Positions 1 to 6,989 of a DNA stretch of 10,981 bases are shown here, one piece after another. Each line of letters begins with the position of its first letter. Positions within the stretch are counted from its first letter, which is position 1. The DNA is from Oscillospiraceae bacterium (GTDB lineage Bacteria > Bacillota > Clostridia > Oscillospirales > Oscillospiraceae). A model generated the notes under the pieces. It did no database searches and was not told the origin of the DNA. It saw only the letters and a program-made list of their open reading frames with translations. The position numbers and the translations under genes are program-made. The stretch covers positions 1-10,981 of the forward strand of contig JAIEIQ010000070.1 in NCBI GenBank assembly GCA_029065305.1, in the 5' to 3' direction.

Positions 1-1939
1 CCTCCCGGGCCAGCAGCTCCTCATCCGCCGCCCCCCGCTCCAGCAGGACAGCCATGGCGAAGCCGGAGCACCGGGTGTTCAGATCGTCCCGGTCGGACAC
101 CCGCTCCAGCAGCGCCAGCCACCGGTCCTGATCCAAAAAACCGTGGCTGAGCTGCAGCGTGTTGAGCCGCTCCATGGCCCCCGTCACGGCGGGAGCCGCC
201 TTGGCATCGCAGATACAGGCGTCCTCCAGGGTCAGGCAGGCCCGCAGGTACAGCTGCTCCAGCAGAGGGACCACCGGCGCGGGGTCGAACTGCCGCAGAT
301 CCCCGTAGCGCACCACCAGGCTCAGCTGCTCCGCCGCCGCGGCCACCTCCGCCAGCGCCGCCGCGTCTACCCCCAGCCCCTGGAGAACCGACAGGGCGTG
401 CCGCGCCGCCTCCGGCATCCCGCACAGGAAGGCGTCGGAGAAGATCCCCGCCGCCTGGGCGATGGACCCGCTGTTCTCCGCCCGCTCCCTCAGGGCGCAG
501 GCCGCCGCCCCCTGGATGGTGTCCCCCAGCAGGGAGGACTCCACCACCTCAATCTCCGCCTCCGGGGTCCAGCGCAGCTCCCAGTACTCCCCCCAGCTGG
601 CACCGGCCTGCCGGGAGGGCAGGAGCCTGACAAACTGGATGTTCAGCACCCGCAGCCGGTGGAGGAAGAAGGACCGGCGCAGATCCCCCAGGGCCGCGTC
701 CCGGCTCTTCACGTCCAGCTTCTCCCGCAGATCCAGGTCCAGCCGCTGGAGCTCCGCCGTCCGGTATCGCTCCAGGCGCAGGTCCTTGAGCTGGCGGTAG
801 AAGTCCTCCTGGACCGAGGTGCGGGCCACGCCCTCGGGCAGAAAGCCGATTTTTGTCCCGATCTCCGTGTCCGCCGCCGCCAGGGAGAGCTCGGAGAAAT
901 TCCCATGGCCCATGGCGGCTACCGCCGCGTCCCGCAGGTCCGCCAGGGCCGGATACCGGCTCCCCCGCATGGACCGCAGGACCTCCGCCAGGCGGACGGC
1001 CTCAATGACCTCGGCGGAGGAGACGAGATTTCCGGCCCTCCGGTGGGCGGCGGCCAGGCGGGTGAGGTAGAGATAGGGCGCCTCCCCCACCCCCGCGCCG
1101 TTCATGGCGTCCCACAGGAGCTCAAAATAGGCCGGGGCCTTGTTCCCCGCCCCATAGCCGGACCGGGAGGAGAGGCGGAAATAGGAGTAGGGCATCAGCG
1201 TGGCGGTGCTCTCCAGCCGGGGCAGGGACTGGAGCTCCTCGTCCGTCATGGGCCGGCAGGCCTCCAGCCCCGCCACGTGGAAGGCACCGCAGACACAGAA
1301 GATGTCCTCCGCCGGGACGCCGCCGTCGATGGCGTCCTGGATAGTCCGCTTCATGTACGCCTCCCGGACCAGGGTTTCCGCCGTCTGCCGGGGGTCGTCC
1401 TCCGACGCCGCCCGCAGCTGACTGCCAAAGGTATTGCAGGCGTCCCGGTATTCCTCCGGGCCCTCAATCTGCTCAAAGGTCCGCTCCCAGAAGGTGTCGT
1501 GGTCCTCGCCGGTGAGGGTCTCCAGCCGGCGGTAGACGGATTCGGAGACCATGGGCGCCTCCTCCTCCCCGCCGTCCTCCTGGTCCTCCTCCAGGGCGAT
1601 CTCCTCCTCCGCCGCCTGGAGGGCCAGGAACACCGGCGAGGGCAGATCCATGAACCGGCAGGGCACCCCGTGCTCATGGGCCCACAAAATGGCCTGGATC
1701 TCCGGGGAGTAGACCGCGAAGGGGTAGAGAATGGTCCGCACCGGCGGCTGGGTGGTGTAGGACATGATAGCGGCGGGAAACTCCGTCTCCGGGTGGCAGA
1801 GCCAGTGCATCTGATCGTTGAGATCGCTGGGCCCCTCCACCAGCACCAGCCGGGGCCGCGCCTCGTCCAGGGCCCGGCGCAGGTGGAACGCCGCCGCCGG
1901 GGACAGGTGGCGGATGCCGAACAGTACCGGCCCGCCCAT
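1..1939 (-). CDS. DUF5682 (YehM-like) family protein, C-terminus cut by window edge
   Basis: 646 codons are visible and the frame runs off the left edge without a stop, so the C-terminus is missing. The N-terminus contains a GIRHLSP motif (residues 8-14) followed by LVLVEGP (31-37), the pattern I associate with DUF5682/YehM proteins. A later CGAFHVAGL segment has His221. An acidic, Glu-rich stretch lies around residues 105-130, and the rest looks largely alpha-helical. The biochemical function of this family is unknown to me. In known neighbourhoods it accompanies a MoxR-type AAA+ ATPase, a SWIM protein and a VWA protein. The ATG at 1937-1939 overlaps the TGA stop of the upstream ATPase gene by one base (TGATG), so translation is probably coupled. 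The GIRH, VEGP and GAFH motifs recall the His/Glu/His layout of TraB/TIKI-type proteins, but that link is inference. Confidence 0.85.
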   Translation of the reverse strand, partial: MGGPVLFGIRHLSPAAAFHLRRALDEARPRLVLVEGPSDLNDQMHWLCHPETEFPAAIMSYTTQPPVRTILYPFAVYSPEIQAILWAHEHGVPCRFMDLPSPVFLALQAAEEEIALEEDQEDGGEEEAPMVSESVYRRLETLTGEDHDTFWERTFEQIEGPEEYRDACNTFGSQLRAASEDDPRQTAETLVREAYMKRTIQDAIDGGVPAEDIFCVCGAFHVAGLEACRPMTDEELQSLPRLESTATLMPYSYFRLSSRSGYGAGNKAPAYFELLWDAMNGAGVGEAPYLYLTRLAAAHRRAGNLVSSAEVIEAVRLAEVLRSMRGSRYPALADLRDAAVAAMGHGNFSELSLAAADTEIGTKIGFLPEGVARTSVQEDFYRQLKDLRLERYRTAELQRLDLDLREKLDVKSRDAALGDLRRSFFLHRLRVLNIQFVRLLPSRQAGASWGEYWELRWTPEAEIEVVESSLLGDTIQGAAACALRERAENSGSIAQAAGIFSDAFLCGMPEAARHALSVLQGLGVDAAALAEVAAAAEQLSLVVRYGDLRQFDPAPVVPLLEQLYLRACLTLEDACICDAKAAPAVTGAMERLNTLQLSHGFLDQDRWLALLERVSDRDDLNTRCSGFAMAVLLERGAADEELLARE

Positions 1940-3027
1940 CACCCGTTCAGCTCCCGGCAAGCCCGGTACAGGGGAAGCCAGGCGCTGCCCCGCTTCTTCA
2001 TCACATTCTCCAGATACTCCTTCCAGGACAGCTTATCCTTGTCCTCGTCCTTGACTACGGCCCCCTGAAGGGCCGCGGCCAGATCCCGGTCGGAGATGGT
2101 TCCGTCCCCAAAGCTGCCGGCCAGGGCCATGGAGCCCGCCAGCAGGGAGATGGCCTCGGCGGTGGAGAGAACGCCGGAGGTGGCCTTCAGCTTCTGCTTG
2201 CCGTCGAGGGTCGCCCCGCCGCGGAGCTCCCGGAAGATGGTGACAACCTTCTCCACCACATCCCCGTCGGGCTGGCGGGCGTTGAGGTCCAGCCCGGCGG
2301 AGAGCTGGGCCACCCGGGTGGAGACGATCTCCATCTCCGTGTTCATATCCCCGGGGGTGGGCAGGACCACGATGTTGAACCGGCGCTTGAGGGCGGCGGA
2401 CATGTCGTTGACGCCCTTGTCCCGGGTGTTGGCGGTGGCGATGACGGAGAAGCCCTTTTGGGCCGGGACCTCCAGCCCCAGCTCCGGCACGCTCAGCCGC
2501 TTCTCGGAGAGGATGGAGATCAGGGCGTCCTGGACCTCGCTGGCGCAGCGGGAGATCTCCTCCACCCGGGCGATGGTCCCGGTCTCCATGGCCCGGTAGA
2601 CGGGGCTCTTCACCATGGCCTCCGGGCAGGGGCCCTTGGCGATGAGCAGGGCGTAGTTCCAGGAGTAGCGGATCTGCTCCTCGGTGGTACCGGCTGTGCC
2701 CTGGACCACCTTGGTGGAGTCGCCGTTGACGGCGGCGGACAGGTGCTCGCTCAGCCAGCTCTTGGCGGTACCCGGCTCGCCGATGAGCAGCAGGGCCCGG
2801 TCCGTCACCAGGGTGGCAATGGCGATCTCCACCAGGCGGCGGTTCCCCATATATTTCGGCGTGATGTCCACGCCCTTCACGGACCCGCCGGTGAGGTAGG
2901 TCAGGACGGACTTGGGGCTCATCCGCCAGCCGGTGGGGATGGGATCCCTCTCTGCGGCCATCAGGGCGTCGAGCTCGGTCTGATACAGCTCCTCCGCCGG
3001 GAGGCGCTGGACGTTCTGTGCGCTCAT
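1939..3027 (-). CDS. MoxR-type AAA+ ATPase (YehL-like)
   Basis: This 362-aa protein is a single AAA+ module. Walker A is GEPGTAKS at residues 83-90, a Walker B-like ARVEE lies at 153-157, sensor 1 sits in IATANTRD (196-203), and a candidate arginine finger lies in KRRFN (214-218). The all-helical lid follows. MoxR ATPases are cytosolic, chaperone-like hexamers that usually act with VWA-domain partners in remodelling or maturing other proteins; no substrate is known for this branch. The Walker B acidic pair reads Glu-Glu rather than the usual Asp-Glu. The ATG at 3027 is preceded by AGGAGG (3036-3041) with 8-nt spacing, an ideal start. It lies third in a four-gene minus-strand operon and ends in a one-base overlap with the DUF5682 gene. 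The family call is firm; the YehL-like subfamily rests on its neighbours. Confidence 0.92.
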   Translation of the reverse strand: MSAQNVQRLPAEELYQTELDALMAAERDPIPTGWRMSPKSVLTYLTGGSVKGVDITPKYMGNRRLVEIAIATLVTDRALLLIGEPGTAKSWLSEHLSAAVNGDSTKVVQGTAGTTEEQIRYSWNYALLIAKGPCPEAMVKSPVYRAMETGTIARVEEISRCASEVQDALISILSEKRLSVPELGLEVPAQKGFSVIATANTRDKGVNDMSAALKRRFNIVVLPTPGDMNTEMEIVSTRVAQLSAGLDLNARQPDGDVVEKVVTIFRELRGGATLDGKQKLKATSGVLSTAEAISLLAGSMALAGSFGDGTISDRDLAAALQGAVVKDEDKDKLSWKEYLENVMKKRGSAWLPLYRACRELNG

Positions 3028-3076
3028 ACTGCGTTCCTCCTGCTATATTAAGATGTAAGATGAATCGGGCGGCGCG

Positions 3077-4978
3077 CTACGAGCGGAAGCGCTCTATCAT
3101 CTGCTGGGCCCGCTCCTCGGTCCAGGTGACAAAGACCTTCAGGCGCTTGGCCCGGACCTCGCCCGCAAACCACTCCAGCTCGGCGGCCTTCTCCTGGTCC
3201 GTCATGCAGCTCCCGATGTACTCCCGGTACCAGCGCTCCAGATCCAGGGGCGAAAGCCGCTCCCCGGCGGCCAGGACCAGCGCCGGAGTCATCCCCCGCC
3301 AGTCCGTCCAGCCCCGGTACCGCAGGGACTCCATCATATAGTCCACGCTCACCCCGGGCTGGCGCTGTATCCTGTCCAGATTTTCCCGGAAGGCCCGGGC
3401 GCAGTCCCCGTCCGCCGGATCCAGGGCGCAGAGCGCGAGCTCCAGGGGCGCGGCGGTGTAGACCCAGCTGTTGTTCTTATATCCGCTGGCCCGCCAGAGG
3501 GGCACCTCCTCCCCGATGGGCGTCAGGGGCAGGGCCGTCAGCGTCTCCGCCCACCGGCTGTCCAGGAAGGGTCGGCCCCGCTCCCGTCCGGTGAGGCACC
3601 CCAGGCCGGAGAGAATCCCCAGGCGCTGGTCCCGGGTGGCGCCGCTGTCCGCCAGCAGGGGCGCGAAGCGCTCCCACACCGCCGCCGGGCTCTCCGTCAG
3701 TCCCGCCGCGATGACCAGGGGCTGGAAGTAGCTCCCGCCGTACCGCTCCGCCAGCTCCTCCGCCAGAGCCCTCAGCTCCGGGGAGGAGCTGCGCCAGATG
3801 GACGCCGACAGCAGCCCCTCCGGCAGGGGCCATTTGCAGTCCTTCCCCAAAAAGGGGGCGAGGAGGAGAATTTTCCGGCGGCTCTGGAAGGCCGGGCCGG
3901 CAGCTCTCCACCGGGACCGGTCCCCGGCGTACCACGCCGCCATCTCCCGGTACAGCTCCAGCATGGCGGGGCTGTCCCTGCCGACGGAGGCCCGCAGAAG
4001 CATCTCCATCTCCTGCCAGATCGTGGTTGACCAGTTGGGGGCCTCCTTGCCAAAGATCTTGTCCAGCTGGCCCCCCATCAGCCCGGCGATGAGATCCCCG
4101 TGAAGCGGATTGTCCGACTTCTCCAGGGCCCGGAGCACAACCCCCGGCTTCTCCTTCGCCAGCGTCCGGGTGTACGCCGCCGCCTCGGGGCCGGTGAGGC
4201 AGACCATGGCCATAACGGCCTGCTCCTGACACTCGCCCTTCTCCTTCTGACAGAGCTCCCTCAAGCGGGAAAAATTCCCCTCGCTGTAACGCAGGGTGTA
4301 AATAAGGGGGGCCCGGACGTCCTTGTTGGCCTCGGGGAGCTGGGCGAGATACCACGCCTCCTCCCCCGCCCCGGCAATGGCGTCGATGACCTCCACCCGC
4401 CGGGCCATGGCCCGCCTGCCCTTGGGATCGAAGCCGTCCTTCAGCCAGGGGACCGCCTGGGGCCCCAGCGCCCGCAAAATCCGGGCGTTCAGGTCCGCCA
4501 TCTCCCCGTAGCTGTCCCCCAGTCCGGCGATGACGGCGGGGAGCACCCGGAAGTCGGTGAAAAACTCCGGGTGGTTCTCCCAGGCGGACTGGACGGCCTC
4601 CAGCCGCCCGCCGCCGGTACCGGTGAGGGCGGAGATCAGGGGGTGGAGCTGGCTGAACGAAATGGGGACGCAGGTCCCCCGGCCGGCGGACAGGGGCTCC
4701 AGCGGTCCGTCCAGACCGGCGCGGCCCTGGGTGTAGGCCACCGCGTCCACCAGGGCCAGGGTGTCCAGCAGAAGTCCGGCCCGGCCCTCCGCCGGGGCGG
4801 CGAGGAGTTTGTCCAGCCCGGCGGCGATCTTGGCGAACACCGGGCTCGCCGCCGCCAGGGGCTTCAGATTCTCCGCCGCCCGCTGGAGGCGGAAGTCCTC
4901 ACCGATGAGGCTGGTTCCCGCCATGGCGGCGGCCTCCAGCCGCTCCTTCACATCATAAAGGGGCTGCAAGCTGCTCAT
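3077..4978 (-). CDS. Large alpha-helical (HEAT-like) repeat protein of the MoxR/SWIM cluster, possibly DUF5691-like
   Basis: This is a 633-aa soluble protein with no signal peptide, no membrane segment and no catalytic motif that I recognise. It is rich in Leu, Ala and Glu, and pairs of amphipathic helices recur, notably around residues 150-300 (for example near ALGPQAVPWL). That suggests a HEAT/ARM-like solenoid used as a scaffold or adaptor. In related SWIM-MoxR-DUF5682 clusters this position is often held by a DUF5691 protein, so that assignment is plausible but positional only. Start choice: an in-frame GTG at 4987 overlaps the AGGAGG ribosome binding site, so the ATG at 4978, 8 nt after it, is the likely start. 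The gene begins 13 nt after the SWIM gene's stop and ends 49 nt before the ATPase gene. Confidence 0.8.
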   Translation of the reverse strand: MSSLQPLYDVKERLEAAAMAGTSLIGEDFRLQRAAENLKPLAAASPVFAKIAAGLDKLLAAPAEGRAGLLLDTLALVDAVAYTQGRAGLDGPLEPLSAGRGTCVPISFSQLHPLISALTGTGGGRLEAVQSAWENHPEFFTDFRVLPAVIAGLGDSYGEMADLNARILRALGPQAVPWLKDGFDPKGRRAMARRVEVIDAIAGAGEEAWYLAQLPEANKDVRAPLIYTLRYSEGNFSRLRELCQKEKGECQEQAVMAMVCLTGPEAAAYTRTLAKEKPGVVLRALEKSDNPLHGDLIAGLMGGQLDKIFGKEAPNWSTTIWQEMEMLLRASVGRDSPAMLELYREMAAWYAGDRSRWRAAGPAFQSRRKILLLAPFLGKDCKWPLPEGLLSASIWRSSSPELRALAEELAERYGGSYFQPLVIAAGLTESPAAVWERFAPLLADSGATRDQRLGILSGLGCLTGRERGRPFLDSRWAETLTALPLTPIGEEVPLWRASGYKNNSWVYTAAPLELALCALDPADGDCARAFRENLDRIQRQPGVSVDYMMESLRYRGWTDWRGMTPALVLAAGERLSPLDLERWYREYIGSCMTDQEKAAELEWFAGEVRAKRLKVFVTWTEERAQQMIERFRS

Positions 4979-4986
4979 ATCCGGCA

Positions 4987-4992
4987 CCTCCT
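4987..4992 (-). promoter_or_regulatory. Ribosome binding site deciding the start of the helical-repeat gene
   Basis: AGGAGG on the minus strand lies 8 nt before the ATG at 4978 and overlaps both the in-frame GTG at 4985-4987 and the TGA of the SWIM gene (4992-4994). This excludes the GTG as start and suggests reinitiation by ribosomes finishing the SWIM gene. Confidence 0.8.
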
Positions 4993-6428
4993 CAGTATTG
5001 CAGGCGGATGATCCGCTCCCTCGTCACCACGCTGTAGGGGTGGAGGCAGATGGTTCTGTCCGCCTCGTCGTAGAACAGGAGGCCGAAGAGGGCACTGCCC
5101 GCCGGAATGGCCTCCGGCAGCATAGCCAGCCGCCCGGTGGAGGCGTGGTCCGGTCCGTCCTCCAGACGGTCCCGGAGGACGATCCGTCCCCCCTTGGTGT
5201 CCTCCAGCACAAAGGCCTCCCCCACCGTACCGACGGCCCCGATGGGGACCAGAACGGCGGCAAACTTGGGCAGGAGGGTGTTTTTCATCAGCCCCTTGGC
5301 CAGCTTCACCGCCGAGGCCAGATCCGGCTGGGCCAGGGCGGGGAGTGCGGCCTGCTCCTCCGCCGTCAGGGGCCGGGAGGCGCAGGCGTCCCAGCGGATG
5401 CGCCGGTTTCCCTCCCCCGGGTAAGTGTAGAGGGCGGGGATCTCCAGGAGGTCAAAGCGGCTGTCGTCCCCTTTGACGTACTTGAGGGCCCGGGCCGGGC
5501 GCAGGTTCAGGGTCTGGTCGATCTGCCCGGAGGCCAGGTCCAGCCACCAGCCCCGCTCGGCAAACTCCCTCTTGGCCTCGTCATAGCGCACGTCGAAGGA
5601 GAGCTGGACCAGTCTGGCGTTCTCCCGGAAGGCCCCGATGGCCCGCAGGTCCTCCAGCTTCCACACGCCCCCCAGGGCCTCAAAGAGGACGGTGTCCTCG
5701 GCGGAGAACTGCCCCTCCTCCAGCTTCCGCTGGAGAAAGACCCGGGATTTCTTGATGGTGGAGTGGAGGGCGATGAGCACCCGCAGGGCCTCGCTGTAGG
5801 CGCTCTGGGCCCGCTCCGGGCTCTTCTGGACGGTCCGCACCGCCAGGGCGATGCGGGAGAAGGCGGTCTGGAGGCCGGTGAGATAGCTGCTGCCCAGGTC
5901 CTTGGCCAGCTTTTCATAGGTCTGGGCGGAGCTCCCCGCCAGGGTCCCCACCCCGGCGGCCAGCAGGTCGTCCACCATCTTCTCCGCCATGTCCAGCCCT
6001 GCCAGCTGCTTGTCCAGCCGCTTTTTCTGGGCGGCGGCGTTGGGCTTTTTGGGCTTGGCGGGGGCGGAGGACTCCTTTTTCGCGGCCTTCGCGGCCTGCT
6101 TCGCCCGCTTGTCCGCGATATCCTGGGGGATCTCCTCCGTCTGGAAGGGCTTTCCCCCCAGCAGCTCAAAGAGCAGCCCCAAGGCGTGCTTGCAGGGGAA
6201 CTGCCGGCTGGGACAGGAGCAGCGGCAGACAGGGGCGTTCGGGTCGGAGAAGTCGGCGGAGACCCGGTAGGGGGTCCTGCCGCTGCCGGCGCACTCGGCC
6301 CAGTAGAGGGTTTCGTCCGCCGTCCTGGCGTGCCGCGAGAAGCTGCCCTTTTTGGACAGCTTCCGCCCGTTCTCCGCGGCGGCGGGGTTGGGGGCCAGCA
6401 GCAGGATGGACTGCTCGGTCAGGGGCAT
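4992..6428 (-). CDS. SWIM zinc-finger protein
   Basis: This 478-aa protein has a clear SWIM motif, CxCx6CxH, with Cys70, Cys72, Cys79 and His81 (segment CRCSCPSRQFPCKH). SWIM domains bind zinc and are thought to mediate DNA or protein contacts. A Lys/Ala-rich, probably disordered linker (about 104-140) leads into a long C-terminal region, helical at first, with no domain I recognise. It is the first gene of the minus-strand operon, and SWIM proteins often accompany MoxR/YehL-type ATPases and DUF5682 proteins. Start choice: the ATG at 6428 has GAAGG at 6436-6440 with 7-nt spacing. The frame stays open upstream to a TTG at 6518, but that lies upstream of the predicted -35 box and would not be transcribed from this promoter. 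The stop codon at 4992-4994 abuts the ribosome binding site of the next gene. Confidence 0.9.
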   Translation of the reverse strand: MPLTEQSILLLAPNPAAAENGRKLSKKGSFSRHARTADETLYWAECAGSGRTPYRVSADFSDPNAPVCRCSCPSRQFPCKHALGLLFELLGGKPFQTEEIPQDIADKRAKQAAKAAKKESSAPAKPKKPNAAAQKKRLDKQLAGLDMAEKMVDDLLAAGVGTLAGSSAQTYEKLAKDLGSSYLTGLQTAFSRIALAVRTVQKSPERAQSAYSEALRVLIALHSTIKKSRVFLQRKLEEGQFSAEDTVLFEALGGVWKLEDLRAIGAFRENARLVQLSFDVRYDEAKREFAERGWWLDLASGQIDQTLNLRPARALKYVKGDDSRFDLLEIPALYTYPGEGNRRIRWDACASRPLTAEEQAALPALAQPDLASAVKLAKGLMKNTLLPKFAAVLVPIGAVGTVGEAFVLEDTKGGRIVLRDRLEDGPDHASTGRLAMLPEAIPAGSALFGLLFYDEADRTICLHPYSVVTRERIIRLQY

Positions 6429-6479
6429 GGCAATACCTTCTTTCTTTACAATCAAAGGGTTTGACTGCGAATCAGGGAC

Positions 6480-6508
6480 AGTATACCATGAATTTCCTGT
6501 TGTTTCAA
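6480..6508 (-). promoter_or_regulatory. Sigma-A-type promoter of the SWIM/MoxR/DUF5682 operon
   Basis: On the minus strand, TTGAAA (6508-6503) and TATACT (6485-6480) are separated by exactly 17 bp. This predicts a transcript start near 6473 and a leader of about 45 nt before the SWIM ATG. GTATAC overlapping the -10 box is a 6-bp palindrome that also occurs at the divergent promoter (6584-6589). Confidence 0.75.
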
Positions 6509-6509
6509 G

Positions 6510-6556
6510 CCGGAGCAAGGCCCCTGCCCGCGCCGGGGCAAAAATTTCTGCTCCGG
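6510..6556. repeat. Inverted repeat between divergent promoters (shared TGCTCCGG element)
   Basis: CCGGAGCA at 6510-6517 and TGCTCCGG at 6549-6556 are perfect 8-bp inverted copies. Each lies 1-2 bp upstream of a -35 box: TGCTCCGG-C-TTGAAA on the minus strand and TGCTCCGG-TC-TTGACA on the plus strand. A smaller pair, GCCCC (6520-6524) and GGGGC (6535-6539), is nested inside. It may be a binding site for a regulator shared by both operons, or a cruciform-prone spacer. Nothing in the sequence identifies the protein. Confidence 0.5.
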
Positions 6557-6558
6557 TC

Positions 6559-6587
6559 TTGACAGGGAGAGACTACTGTGGTAGTAT
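6559..6587 (+). promoter_or_regulatory. Promoter of the BlaI-type repressor / M56 peptidase operon
   Basis: A perfect -35 box TTGACA (6559-6564) is followed after 17 bp by TAGTAT (6582-6587) as the -10. The predicted start near 6594 gives a leader of about 36 nt. The -10 is embedded in one BlaI-like dyad and a second lies just downstream, so the promoter is probably repressed by the product of the first gene. Confidence 0.75.
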
Positions 6588-6612
6588 ACAGCTATAGACT
6601 ACTGCAGTCGTC
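6571..6612 (+). promoter_or_regulatory. Two BlaI/MecI-like operator dyads
   Basis: The first dyad, ACTAC-TGTG-GTAGT (6572-6585), is a perfect inverted repeat overlapping the -10 box. The second, GACTACTGCAGTCGTC (6597-6612), is an inverted repeat with one mismatch per arm pair, at the transcript start. The two share the half-site GACTACTG and their centres are 26 bp apart, about 2.5 helical turns. BlaI/MecI-family repressors bind ACTAC/GTAGT-type dyads as dimers and autoregulate. The position directly in front of a BlaI-type gene makes autoregulation very likely. Confidence 0.75.
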
Positions 6613-6629
6613 TAAAAAGGAGATGCCCT

Positions 6630-6989
6630 ATGGAAACAAAACTGTTCGATTCGGAGCTGAAGGTTATGGGGGTGCTCTGGCGGGAGGGCGAGTGTACCGC
6701 CAAGCACATTTCAGAGCGATTGGGGGAGGAGGTGGGCTGGAACCGGAACACCACTTATACCATCATCAAGCGCTGCGTGGAGAAGGGGGCGGTGGAGCGG
6801 CTGGAGCCCAACTTCCGCTGCCGGGCCCTCATCGACAAGGAGGCGGTGCAGCACGCGGAGACTGACGAACTGGTGAGCAAGCTCTTCGACGGCTCGGCGG
6901 ACAAGCTCTTCGCCTCTTTGCTGGGGAGAAAGAAGCTGTCGGCGGAGCAGATTGACCGTCTGCGTGAGATTGTGGGGGAGTGGGAATGA
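6630..6989 (+). CDS. BlaI/MecI/CopY-family transcriptional repressor
   Basis: This 119-aa protein has the usual length and shape of a BlaI/MecI repressor. An N-terminal winged helix (about residues 5-75) contains the family-typical NRNTTYTIIKRCVEKG segment, in which a recognition helix leads into the next helix. A C-terminal helical dimerisation region follows, where the family is normally cleaved by its partner protease. It should bind the two dyads at 6571-6612 and repress its own operon until the co-encoded M56 peptidase inactivates it. The ATG at 6630 follows AAGGAG (6617-6622) with 7-nt spacing. Its stop overlaps the peptidase start by 4 bp (ATGA), the classic coupled arrangement. The resistance or stress it answers to cannot be read from the sequence, as no beta-lactamase or penicillin-binding protein gene is nearby. 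Confidence 0.93.
   Translation: METKLFDSELKVMGVLWREGECTAKHISERLGEEVGWNRNTTYTIIKRCVEKGAVERLEPNFRCRALIDKEAVQHAETDELVSKLFDGSADKLFASLLGRKKLSAEQIDRLREIVGEWE

Noticed and set aside
143..2068. 641-codon plus-strand open frame opposite the DUF5682 gene
   Set aside because: Low-complexity Arg/Gly/Leu/Gln-rich translation with no domain. The minus frame carries coherent family motifs and is coupled to the ATPase gene.
4100..6464. Two long plus-strand open frames (4100-5011 and 4998-6464) opposite the helical-repeat and SWIM genes
   Set aside because: Gly/Leu/Gln/Pro-rich mirror frames without ribosome binding sites. The opposite strand has a SWIM motif, good starts and a promoter.
6429..6518. N-terminal extension of the SWIM protein to a TTG at 6518
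   Set aside because: It would start upstream of the -35 box of the operon promoter, and the ATG at 6428 has a proper ribosome binding site.
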